A stretch of 51,144 nucleotides of DNA from an uncultured beta proteobacterium. Its GTDB lineage: Bacteria > Pseudomonadota > Gammaproteobacteria > Burkholderiales > Burkholderiaceae_C. Shown one piece after another: positions 36,157 through 43,232 of this stretch. The notes beneath the pieces are model-generated. The model saw only the letters and a list, made by a program, of their open reading frames with translations, was not told the DNA's origin and did no database searches. The stretch spans positions 1-51,144 of the forward strand of contig CAIKLM010000043.1 in the NCBI GenBank assembly GCA_903828235.1. Direction: 5' to 3'. Made by a program: the position numbers and the translations under genes. Positions within the stretch are counted from its first letter, which is position 1, and each line of letters begins with the position of its first letter.

Positions 36157-37287
36157 ATGACCGCGCCCGCCCAAGACCCCGAAGACCACGGCGACGACGG
36201 ACGGCCGATGCGGCTGCAGTGCAGCTGCCTGGTCGTCAACGCCCCCGACGACCTGCGCGTGGTCGAGCGCGAGGCCGGCGAGGTGGGCCCCGGCCAGGTG
36301 CTGGTGCGCGTGGGCTACGGCGGCATCTGCGGCTCGGACCTGCACTACTTCCACCAGGGCGGCTTCGGCACGGTGCGCATCAAGCGGCCGATGATCCTGG
36401 GCCACGAGGTGGCGGGCACGGTGGTGGCGGTGGCCGGCGACGTGGCGCGGGTGCGGCCCGGCGACCGCGTGGCCGTCAACCCCAGCCGCCCTTGCGGCCG
36501 CTGCCGCTACTGCCTGGAGGGCTGGCCCAACCAGTGCCTGGACATGCGCTTCTATGGCAGCGCCATGCGCGACCCGCACGTCGAGGGCGCATTCCGCGAG
36601 CTGCTGGTGTGCGATGCGGTGCAGTGCGAGCCGGTGGCGCCCGGCATCCCGCTGCGACACGCCGCGCTGGCCGAGCCCTTCTCGGTGGCGCTGCACGGCG
36701 TGTCGCGCGCCGGGCCGCTGATCGGCCGGCGCGTGCTGGTCTCGGGCTGCGGCCCGATCGGCGCGCTGGCGGTCGCCGCGGCCCGTCTGCACGGCGCGGC
36801 CGAGGTCACCGCCGTCGACCTGACCGACGAGACGCTGGCCATCGCGCGCGCGATGGGCGCGCAGCACACGGTCAACGCCGCCACCGACCCCGGCTGGACG
36901 GCCCGCTACGCCGCCGACGGCCTGACGCGCAAGGGCAGCTTCGACGTCATGTTCGAGTGCAGCGGCAGCGCGCAGGCGCTGCGGGCGGGCCTGGACGTGA
37001 TGGCGCCGCGGGGCGTGGTGGTGCAGCTGGGCCTGGGCGGCGACGTGCCGCTGCCGCAGAACGTGGTGGTGGCCAAGGAGCTGACGCTGGTCGGCAGCTT
37101 CCGCTTCCACGCCGAGTTCGCGCTGGCGGTGCGGCTGATCAACGAGCGCCGCATCGACATGGCGCCGATGATCACGCGCGCCTTCCCGCTGGCCGAGGCC
37201 CGCGAAGCCTTCGAGCTGGCCAGCGACCGGCGCCGCGCGATGAAGGTGCTGCTCGAATTCGCCGGCGAGGCCCTGCCGCAGGCCTGA
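36157..37287 (+). CDS. L-idonate 5-dehydrogenase-like zinc alcohol dehydrogenase
   Basis: A 376-aa MDR-family dehydrogenase: catalytic zinc residues in GICGSDLHYF and GHEVAG, structural zinc loop CGRCRYCLEGWPNQC, and Rossmann motif SGCGPIGALAV. The GSDLHYFHQGGFG and 'FYGSAMR' segments match L-idonate 5-dehydrogenase. It would make 5-ketogluconate, which the SDR at 21652 could reduce to gluconate for GntK. The first 17 residues are polar and variable, so a start at 36208 (MRLQCS) is also possible. It is the last gene of the plus-strand operon. Confidence 0.88.
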   Translation: MTAPAQDPEDHGDDGRPMRLQCSCLVVNAPDDLRVVEREAGEVGPGQVLVRVGYGGICGSDLHYFHQGGFGTVRIKRPMILGHEVAGTVVAVAGDVARVRPGDRVAVNPSRPCGRCRYCLEGWPNQCLDMRFYGSAMRDPHVEGAFRELLVCDAVQCEPVAPGIPLRHAALAEPFSVALHGVSRAGPLIGRRVLVSGCGPIGALAVAAARLHGAAEVTAVDLTDETLAIARAMGAQHTVNAATDPGWTARYAADGLTRKGSFDVMFECSGSAQALRAGLDVMAPRGVVVQLGLGGDVPLPQNVVVAKELTLVGSFRFHAEFALAVRLINERRIDMAPMITRAFPLAEAREAFELASDRRRAMKVLLEFAGEALPQA

Positions 37288-37310
37288 GCGCGGCCGAGCC
37301 AGGAACCGGC

Positions 37311-39584
37311 TCAGTCCAGCGCCACCCGGTACACCGAGGTCCCGAGCGTGAAGACCATCGAGCCGCCCGCCACGTAGGCCTGGGCGGGCGCGACGTCCAG
37401 CCGCAGCCGGTCGATGCCGGTGGCCGCGTTCCAGCTGTAGGCCTTGCCGCCCTCGGCATAGACCACCCAGCCGCCGCCGTTGGCCAGCAGGCTGGCCGTG
37501 CTGAGGCTGGACAGCGTGCGCGTCGTGCCGCCGGCCGAGGCCTTCAGCGCCACGCTCGTGGGGCTGGCGCTCTCCATCCAGGCCAGCACGCCGTCCTTCA
37601 GCTGGAACCGGGTGGCCCGGTCCGACAGCGTGCCGGGCGAGACGCCGCTCAACGGGCTGGCCACGAGCGAGAAGGTGCTGCCGAAGACCGACCCCGACAC
37701 CGGCGACTGCTGCCAGGCGGCCCGCGTGCCATCGACCTGCGGGTAGACGCTGCGGCTGCCGCCGCCGGTGATGCGCGCCGACGCGCCGGTGTCCGACCGC
37801 CAGCGGAAGATGTCGAACTGCGAGTTCGTGCCCTCGCCCCCCGTCTGGCCCCAGAACCAGAAGTCCACCACGTCGCCGGCAACGGCGAAGGCGAACTCGA
37901 CGTTGCCCACGTAGTTCACCCCGGCAGGCGCGGCGATCTTGCGGTACTCGCCCGTGGACAGCCGGTGCAGCGTGTAGTGCCCCGTGCCTTCGGCCTTGTC
38001 GTTGACCCACAGCACGTGGTCACCGCGGATCTGCGGGTGCAGGTCGTAGGCCCAGCCGCCGCCGATGTTGGACGCGCGGGAATGCGGGTTCGGGTTGGTC
38101 AGGTTGCTGCGGCTGCCGCTGGCCGACCACAGGTACACGCAGTACAGGACGCAGTCCGGGCCCTTGCCGAAGGCCACCACACGGCCGGTATCCAGTTGCC
38201 AGCCGCTGACGTACTGGATGGACGACGCCCCGCTGAGCGCCACCTCGCCGCCCGAGGACAGGTCGCGCAGCAGCACGCTGCCGTCGCCCGCGGCGACCAG
38301 CACCAGGTTGCGGTCGGCCGCCAGCAGGCTGCCACCCACGGGCAGGGTGAAGAGCGGCGTGTAGGCCAGCGCGGCGCTCGAGGTGACGACCACGCCGCGC
38401 TGGACCTGGCGGCTCTGGCCGGTGCTGTCGGTGGCGTTCACGGTGAGCGTGTAGTTGCCAGGGGTCAGGCCGGTCAGGTCGAAGTTGCCGGTGAAGCTGC
38501 TGGCCGTGGTCGACAGGAACACCACGTCGCCCAGGCGCGCGGTGGTGGTGATGGCGCCGGGCTTGTCGCTGGTGGCGCTGCCCGCCACGCGAAGGGTGCC
38601 GAAGACGAGGGCGCCGTCGGCGGGCGCCGTCAGGGCCAGGTTGGGGGCGTTGCTGACGGGCACGTTCACGGTCAGCGAACGGGAGCCGCCGCCGGCGTCG
38701 ACGGCGGTGATGACCATGGTGTGCGGCCCGCTGCCGGCCTGCGCGGCGTCCACGGCGAAGCGGTAGAGGTCGTTCGAGCCGCCGCAGAAGCGGCTGCAGG
38801 CGTTGGGCTGCGTGAGCGACCCGAAGGGCGTGCCGTCGAAGCTGGCCGACACGCGGCTGATGCCGAAGGTGGAGGCGGCGCGAACGTCCACGTGGATGGT
38901 GCCGGTGGTGCCGGAGACGGTCGCGCTCAGCGTGACGCTGGAGTTGGACACCACGACGGTGCGACGCAACTCGATGGCGGGCTGCCCGCTGCGCTGGATC
39001 TGGGCCAGGATCTGGTGCGGGCCGTTGGCCTCGCCCACCGTGTTCCAGGCCACCGAGTGGCCGTCGGCGGGGTTGCCGCTGCCCAGCAGCCTCAGGTCGG
39101 CAAACCAGGTGACGGCGCCGGTCACGGTGCCGGTGAGCGACAGCTTGACGCTGCCCGACAGCGGCTCCGCCTGGTCCAACGCGATGGCCGGCGGAACGAC
39201 GGGCGGCGGCGCCGAGGCCGTGAGGGTGACGCTGGCCGAAGCGCTGGCCGTGCCGTCGGAGACCGTGAGCGTGACGGTGTAGGTGCCGGGCACGTCCGGG
39301 GTGAAGACGGGCCGGGCGGTGGCGGCACCGCTCAGGGTGGCGGTGCTGCCCGGGGGCGCCGCCAGGGTCCAGGCGAAGCCGAGGGGATCGTTGTCGGGGT
39401 CGGAGCTGGCCGAGCCGTCCAGGGTCACCGGGGTGCCGGCCACCACCGGCGGCGCCGAAGCGGCGGTGGCGATCGGTGCGCGGTTGGCCGGGGACTCCGG
39501 GCTGCCGCCGCCCCCGCAACCGGCGAGCAAGGCCATCAGGACCAGCGCCGCCAGGGCCTGGAACAGGTGGTGGAGGGGGGCCAT
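37311..39584 (-). CDS. PKD-domain lipoprotein with C-terminal beta-propeller-like region
   Basis: A 757-aa protein with a lipoprotein signal peptide (lipobox LLAGC, Cys23) followed by a glycine run. A PKD-like domain (about 35-125; 'LDGSASSDPDNDPLGFAWTL' region and 'YTVTLTVSDG') and two further Ig-like segments (to about 400) precede a repeat-rich part (about 410-757) with TolB/propeller-like strands such as 'DHVLWVND', 'RAAWQQSP' and 'LAWMES'. It is probably attached to the outer membrane or exposed and binds a polymer or protein. GGGAGA precedes the ATG at 39584. It is convergent with the sugar-acid operon and apparently monocistronic; no enzymatic motif is seen. Confidence 0.82.
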   Translation of the reverse strand: MAPLHHLFQALAALVLMALLAGCGGGGSPESPANRAPIATAASAPPVVAGTPVTLDGSASSDPDNDPLGFAWTLAAPPGSTATLSGAATARPVFTPDVPGTYTVTLTVSDGTASASASVTLTASAPPPVVPPAIALDQAEPLSGSVKLSLTGTVTGAVTWFADLRLLGSGNPADGHSVAWNTVGEANGPHQILAQIQRSGQPAIELRRTVVVSNSSVTLSATVSGTTGTIHVDVRAASTFGISRVSASFDGTPFGSLTQPNACSRFCGGSNDLYRFAVDAAQAGSGPHTMVITAVDAGGGSRSLTVNVPVSNAPNLALTAPADGALVFGTLRVAGSATSDKPGAITTTARLGDVVFLSTTASSFTGNFDLTGLTPGNYTLTVNATDSTGQSRQVQRGVVVTSSAALAYTPLFTLPVGGSLLAADRNLVLVAAGDGSVLLRDLSSGGEVALSGASSIQYVSGWQLDTGRVVAFGKGPDCVLYCVYLWSASGSRSNLTNPNPHSRASNIGGGWAYDLHPQIRGDHVLWVNDKAEGTGHYTLHRLSTGEYRKIAAPAGVNYVGNVEFAFAVAGDVVDFWFWGQTGGEGTNSQFDIFRWRSDTGASARITGGGSRSVYPQVDGTRAAWQQSPVSGSVFGSTFSLVASPLSGVSPGTLSDRATRFQLKDGVLAWMESASPTSVALKASAGGTTRTLSSLSTASLLANGGGWVVYAEGGKAYSWNAATGIDRLRLDVAPAQAYVAGGSMVFTLGTSVYRVALD

Positions 39585-39892
39585 GGCTGTCTCCCTGTGT
39601 GCAGCACTCTTGGGGCCGGGGCGAAGGCGATCTCCCCGGCGCGATTGTGCGACCCGGCGGACCTCGGCAGGCTCCGGCGGCGAACGGCCGACATGATGGC
39701 CGGCCCCAGGCTCATGGGGCGACCTGGACGGATCCACAGAACTCCAGGTCGGAGTTGGACGCTCGGAAGGTGCCGCCACGGGTCGCGAAGCCCCGTTCCG
39801 CGCGGAGCCTTGCACCGGCTACGGCCGCACAAAGCAGAACGGCCTGACGTCGCCGCCAGGCCGTTGAGCTTCAACGAGTCCGTTGAGATGTT
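39585..39892. other. Intergenic region upstream of the lipoprotein gene
   Basis: No credible gene in these 308 bases. They hold the promoter region of the lipoprotein gene (no clear -35/-10 seen) and, next to the element boundary, two inverted repeats (39838-39865 and 39872-39885) that lay downstream of tRNA-Lys(CTT) before the element inserted. Confidence 0.5.
39838..39865 (-). terminator. Hairpin, possible native terminator of tRNA-Lys(CTT)
   Basis: AACGGCCTG and CAGGCCGTT form a perfect 9-bp stem with a 10-base loop; on the minus strand CTGCTTTG follows, a poor T-run. Before insertion it would have been about 28 bases downstream of the tRNA 3' end. Confidence 0.35.
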
Positions 39893-39937
39893 TGGTGGGC
39901 CCTGCAGGATTCGAACCTGCGACCAACGGATTAAGAG
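39893..39937 (-). repeat. Distal attachment site: 3' fragment of tRNA-Lys(CTT)
   Basis: 45 bases identical to the tRNA-Lys(CTT) sequence from the anticodon loop to the CCA end. It is the chromosomal 3' end left behind when the element supplied a new one at the other side. It is not a functional tRNA because the 5' half is missing. Confidence 0.9.
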
Positions 39938-39993
39938 ACCCGGTCAGGGCTCCGCGCAGTCGTAGCGTAGCACGCAGAAACACCAAGCGCCAC

Positions 39994-40092
39994 GCATCAG
40001 CCGGCGTGCATCCAGGCGTACGCGTAATAGGTGATGATTCAGCATCTATTACCGGCGCGCGGGCGCATCAGCGGGCGCGCATCCAGTCGTAC
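39994..40092. repeat. 28-bp near-direct repeat around an AT-rich palindrome
   Basis: 39994-40021 and 40065-40092 match at 25 of 28 positions. The second copy encodes the C terminus of the 102-aa protein; the first would encode a similar tail, so it looks like a relic duplication. Between them, GTAATAG (40024-40030) and CTATTAC (40046-40052) form a perfect 7-bp inverted repeat in a locally AT-rich stretch. Confidence 0.5.
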
Positions 40093-40376
40093 AGGAACCG
40101 GGTCGCTACGGCCTCTGCATCGGGATCGTGGGCCTGCAGGAGGCGCAGCACCCACGGCCGGCGCGTGCGGTCGGCTGCCAGGCGCCCAGCCGCGAGCAGG
40201 CGCGACGCGCTGTAGCGGGCCACGGCGAAGCCCACGCAGGCGCGCATCGCCAGCGTCTTGACATCGGCTGGGCCAGCCTGAGCTGCATCCAGCAGGGCCA
40301 GCGCCACGGGGCCGATGGGCCGCCCTCGCCCACGCCGGCGGCCGTCGTCGCGGCTAGCGGGCTCGGATGCGCTCAC
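40068..40376 (-). CDS. Small basic protein, possible winged-HTH DNA-binding protein
   Basis: A 102-aa protein starting at a GTG (40376) that overlaps the stop of the tape-measure fragment (GTGA). An Arg-rich start (GRGRPIGPVALALLDAAQ) is followed by a helical stretch (TLAMRACVGFAVARYSASRLLAAGRLA) with the spacing of a helix-turn-helix, then a polar C terminus ending YDWMRAR. No named family is recognised. It is the last gene before the element boundary. A DNA-binding role is a guess from pattern only. Confidence 0.55.
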   Translation of the reverse strand: MSASEPASRDDGRRRGRGRPIGPVALALLDAAQAGPADVKTLAMRACVGFAVARYSASRLLAAGRLAADRTRRPWVLRLLQAHDPDAEAVATRFLYDWMRAR

Positions 40377-40858
40377 CCGGCCAGCGCAGCAGCCGTGCGC
40401 TGCAGCGCCTCGGCCGGGTCAAGGCGGCGCAGCTCTTCGGCATTCAGGCCAAGACGCTTCAGAGTCTCGGCCGTTTCGCTGCCAGCCCTCGCTTGGGCCA
40501 GCTGTGCGTTGAACTTGACCAGCGCCGAGCCCACAGCGTCGAAGGAGGTGCCGGTGCGCGCGGCGATGTCCTCCAGCGCGGAAAGGTTCTCGACGCTCGC
40601 GCCCGTCGCATCGGCCAGGTCGTTGAGCGCGTCCAGGCCGTCCAGCGTGGTGCGGAAGAACTGCACCAGGCGGTCGGCTGCAAACGCCCCGGCGAACGCG
40701 GCGCCCACCGCCGCTGCGGTGCTGGCCAGCTTGTTGTAGCGCGCCTCGATCAACGAGGCGTTCTTGTCGGCCACGCGCGCGGCCTTGTCGAAACCTTCCT
40801 GCAGCTTAGCCAGCCGGGCTTCGAGGTTGATGCTCAGGGTCGCAAGACCTCGACTCAT
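40373..40858 (-). CDS. N-terminal fragment of phage tail tape-measure protein
   Basis: A 161-aa protein whose start (LATLSINLEARLAKLQEGFDKAAR) and following segments (AVGAAFAGAFAADRLVQFFRTTLDGLDALNDLADATGAS, 'LSALEDIAARTG') are typical of the N-terminal region of lambda-like tape-measure proteins, which are normally 700-1500 aa. It ends at 'LDPAEALQRTAAALAG' where full-length proteins continue. It has a proper start and is translationally coupled to the next gene, so it may be a maintained small protein rather than simple debris. No other tail genes are near. Confidence 0.7.
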   Translation of the reverse strand: MSRGLATLSINLEARLAKLQEGFDKAARVADKNASLIEARYNKLASTAAAVGAAFAGAFAADRLVQFFRTTLDGLDALNDLADATGASVENLSALEDIAARTGTSFDAVGSALVKFNAQLAQARAGSETAETLKRLGLNAEELRRLDPAEALQRTAAALAG

Positions 40859-40935
40859 GGCGGGGTTCCTTCAGCGGTTGCGGGCACGGTGCAGGAAGGG
40901 CAGCCGCCTGGCCGCCCCTGCTCAGTACGCAGCCC

Positions 40936-42243
40936 TTACGGCCGCAGCCCGGTCACGACGGCCAGCGTCGTCGGGTAGGTGACGATCACGTCGGCGCGAA
41001 CGTGGGCCAGGAAGGCCACCTGGCCGACCTCCGCGTACCGCTCGCTGAGCAGCTGGATGCTCGGCCGCTCGCGCATCACGAAGCCGACCGAACGGAAGTT
41101 GCCGACGTAGACCTCGGTGCAGTCCGTGCTGGTGCCCACGGTCAGGTTGTTGGGGATCGCGCTGGTGGCGATGAACTGCAGCGGCTGCAGAGGCTGCGGA
41201 CGTTGCAGCGGCTGGTTGGTGGTGTCGGCCAGGCTGCCGTAGCCGACCAGGGAGCGCGGGCTCATGATGGCCGCCGTGGGCAGCGGGCCGTTAGCGGCCA
41301 GGATCTGCTGCATGGCCGTCATCAGGTTGGCCCAGCGCACGGTGGCCTGGCTCGCGCCGTTGGTGCCGTTGGCGACGGCCTGGACGCCGACGGTGCTCAG
41401 GATGCCCCGGGGGGTCGGCGCCGTGCCGCTGCCGCGCAGGCCGGCGGCATCGAGCGCCGCCGCGAAGGCCTGGCCGATGACGGCGGCCAGCTGGCCTTCG
41501 AGGTTCTGCACGTCCATGAGCAGTTCCCTCGAAAGGCGAAAGAAGAACGCCAGCGACCGCGGCGTCGCCTTGACCTGGCGGAAGACCGGGTCGCTCTCGG
41601 CCACGGCGGCGTTCTCGTTGCGCCACGCGGCGGTCGGCAGGGTGTCGACGGCGGCCCAGTTGGCGTCCTTGGCACCCATGTCGAGGGGGATGATGCTGGC
41701 GCCGGCCGTGATGAGGCTCGACGCAGGCGCCAGGGCGTCCAGCAGTTGGGGCATCACCACGCTGGGCACCATGAAGCCGCCGGCCGAGTCGGTGCCCACG
41801 GCCAGCACGCGCTGCATCAGCTCGGGATTGGGCGAGCGCATGCCCGCCACGGCGCGGACGAAGCTCCCCAGGCTCAGCTCGCCGCTGTCGCGCGCGCTCC
41901 TCAGCTCGCTGTCCTCGGTGCGCTCGAACAGCTCGGTCCAGTCCTTGCCGCTGCGCACCTCGGGGCCGTTCAGTCGGCGCTGCGCCAGGGCCAGCGGGCT
42001 GATGCCGCTGTAGCCATCACCGGGACCCAGCGGCCGCGCGTTCCGCAGCTGGTCTTGCGCGAACTCCTCCTCGCGCTCGATCCGCAGCCGCAGCTCCTGC
42101 GTCTTGGCCTTCATGCCGTCGAAGTGCTGCTGCTCCTCGGCCGAGAAGCCGCGGTTCTCGCGCTCGGCCTTGTTGTGCATCGTGCGCATCAGCGCCACGG
42201 TCTCGTTGAGCTCGCCCTTGAGCTCGTTCAGTCGCTTCGACAT
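40936..42243 (-). CDS. HK97 family phage major capsid protein
   Basis: A 435-aa protein with an N-terminal coiled-coil delta-domain (about 1-75: KRLNELKGELNE, 'EQQHFDGMKAKTQELRLRIEREEE') and the HK97 capsid fold (about 150-435: GTDSAGGFMVPS, 'SLITAGASIIPL', 'FRQVKATPRSLAFFFRLSRELLMD', GSGTAPTPRGILSTVGV). It looks full length and intact. HK97-type capsids usually need a protease and portal encoded beside them; neither is present. The ATG at 42243 has GGGA eight bases upstream; 42249 is an alternative. A terminator-like hairpin at 42427-42443 separates it from upstream genes, so it likely has its own promoter in 42250-42420. Confidence 0.9.
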   Translation of the reverse strand: MSKRLNELKGELNETVALMRTMHNKAERENRGFSAEEQQHFDGMKAKTQELRLRIEREEEFAQDQLRNARPLGPGDGYSGISPLALAQRRLNGPEVRSGKDWTELFERTEDSELRSARDSGELSLGSFVRAVAGMRSPNPELMQRVLAVGTDSAGGFMVPSVVMPQLLDALAPASSLITAGASIIPLDMGAKDANWAAVDTLPTAAWRNENAAVAESDPVFRQVKATPRSLAFFFRLSRELLMDVQNLEGQLAAVIGQAFAAALDAAGLRGSGTAPTPRGILSTVGVQAVANGTNGASQATVRWANLMTAMQQILAANGPLPTAAIMSPRSLVGYGSLADTTNQPLQRPQPLQPLQFIATSAIPNNLTVGTSTDCTEVYVGNFRSVGFVMRERPSIQLLSERYAEVGQVAFLAHVRADVIVTYPTTLAVVTGLRP

Positions 42244-42426
42244 GGTCATGTTCCCGGGTTGAAGGAGCACAGCGCAGGCTGGCGCGCGCTCCGAGTGGTT
42301 GAGGACTCGTGAACGTTTCGCGCCTGGGCAACCTGGCCCACCGGAGAACGTGTCGTGCAATCAGCCGCAGGCTGGATGCGCACGATGCGGCCACTGTAGC
42401 GACCGCGTAGCGCCCCTGTAAAAGCG

Positions 42427-42443
42427 GGCGGCCACGGGCCGCC
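42427..42443 (-). terminator. Probable rho-independent terminator before the capsid gene
   Basis: On the minus strand GGCGGCC-CGT-GGCCGCC forms a 7-bp GC stem, followed by CGCTTTTAC. It lies 20 bases after the stop of the 101-aa gene, and would separate the replication/regulation genes from the capsid unit. Confidence 0.55.
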
Positions 42444-42463
42444 GCGGCGGCCCCTGCGGCGGG

Positions 42464-42769
42464 CTAGTGCATGCCGTAGGGCGGGCCGCCGGCCGTATCG
42501 GGCAGCGGCAGGTCGAACACCCGCACGGGATCGCCACCAGGCGGCGACACCTGCAGCATCACGCGCATGCCGCTGGGCCGCGCCTCCAGGCGCAGCTCGA
42601 GCGCGCCGCCGCGGCCGAACGTGTCCCACACGGCGTCGGCAGCTTCACCGTCCTGCCGCGACATGGCGCCGATCACGGCCCGCGTGAGGTCGGAAGACGC
42701 CTGGATGAAGGCGGACACCAGTGCGGCTTGAGACCGCGGGTCCAGGGTGGCTCGTTCGATGTTGGTCAT
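42464..42769 (-). CDS. Hypothetical protein of the element
   Basis: A 101-aa protein, acidic-neutral, with a helical N-terminal half (AALVSAFIQASSDLTRAVIGAMSRQ) and a beta-like C-terminal half (LELRLEARPSGMRVMLQVSPPG). The ATG at 42769 overlaps the stop of the HTH gene (ATG/TGA overlap), supporting a real coupled gene. No family recognised. It is the last gene before the predicted terminator. Confidence 0.6.
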   Translation of the reverse strand: MTNIERATLDPRSQAALVSAFIQASSDLTRAVIGAMSRQDGEAADAVWDTFGRGGALELRLEARPSGMRVMLQVSPPGGDPVRVFDLPLPDTAGGPPYGMH

Positions 42770-42990
42770 GTCGTCAATCCTTGGCGGCGCTGACGCCGCA
42801 GACGGTAGTGCGCCAGCTGGCGCGAGATGCCCAGCCGGCGGGCCATCTCCGAGGCGGTCTCGGGTGGCTCGTCGGCGTCGGGCGGAACTTGATGCACGCG
42901 GGTCGTGCGCGATGCAGGGAAGTCGATGGCCGCAGCCAGGCCCAGCTGGTGAAGTGCGGCCTGCCAGCCCCACCCGGAAGCCCCCCCCAT
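42766..42990 (-). CDS. Small helix-turn-helix protein of the element
   Basis: A 74-aa protein with a C-terminal helix-turn-helix pattern (ETASEMARRLGISRQLAHYRLRRQRR), like the HTH of small phage regulators or resolvase-type recognition helices. Its stop overlaps the start of the 101-aa gene by four bases. The ATG at 42990 is the nearest start that keeps a compact protein; the N terminus is Gly/Trp-rich and could be shorter. A regulatory role on the element's own promoters is likely but unproven. Confidence 0.5.
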   Translation of the reverse strand: MGGASGWGWQAALHQLGLAAAIDFPASRTTRVHQVPPDADEPPETASEMARRLGISRQLAHYRLRRQRRQGLTT

Positions 42991-43141
42991 GCAGTTCTGA
43001 CACGCTGCGGAAAACGGTAAGGGACCGGTCTTGGCCGGGGTGGCTCCACCTTTTCGACCCCCCCCTACCCCTGCAGTAACGCGGGTCCATCGGGGCTGTG
43101 GCGACGGCATCTTCTGGACACCCTCGGCGCCGCTGCTTGTC

Positions 43142-43229
43142 TGTCCACCGTCCACTCTCCCCGTAGGGGAGTGGACGGATGGACAAACGTCCACGACGGA
43201 CGGAATGGATGGATTTGGACGGATGGACA
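43142..43229. repeat. Long imperfect hairpin with iteron-like repeats beside the ATPase gene
   Basis: A perfect 14-bp repeat TGGACGGATGGACA occurs at 43172-43185 and 43216-43229. The first copy is also the right arm of an imperfect hairpin of about 20 bp (43142-43185, three-base loop GTA) whose left arm is its inverted copy. A related GGACGGAATGGATGGA stretch lies between. The cluster starts just after the ATPase stop codon. It could be a replication origin with iterons for the helicase-like protein, or a terminator/operator. Confidence 0.55.
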
Positions 43230-43232
43230 CGG

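Noticed and set aside
39944..40045. 33-codon minus-strand frame at the element's distal end (MLNHHLL start)
   Set aside because: Too short, no ribosome site and inside a relic repeat; not supportable as a gene.
39883..40215. Plus-strand frame starting MRCLVGPAGFEPATNG
   Set aside because: The GPAGFEPATNGL string is the well-known false translation of a tRNA antisense strand; here it reads through the tRNA-Lys fragment.
43142..43229. CRISPR array
   Set aside because: Only two 14-bp copies with inverted symmetry and no regular spacers; fits a hairpin or iterons, not CRISPR.
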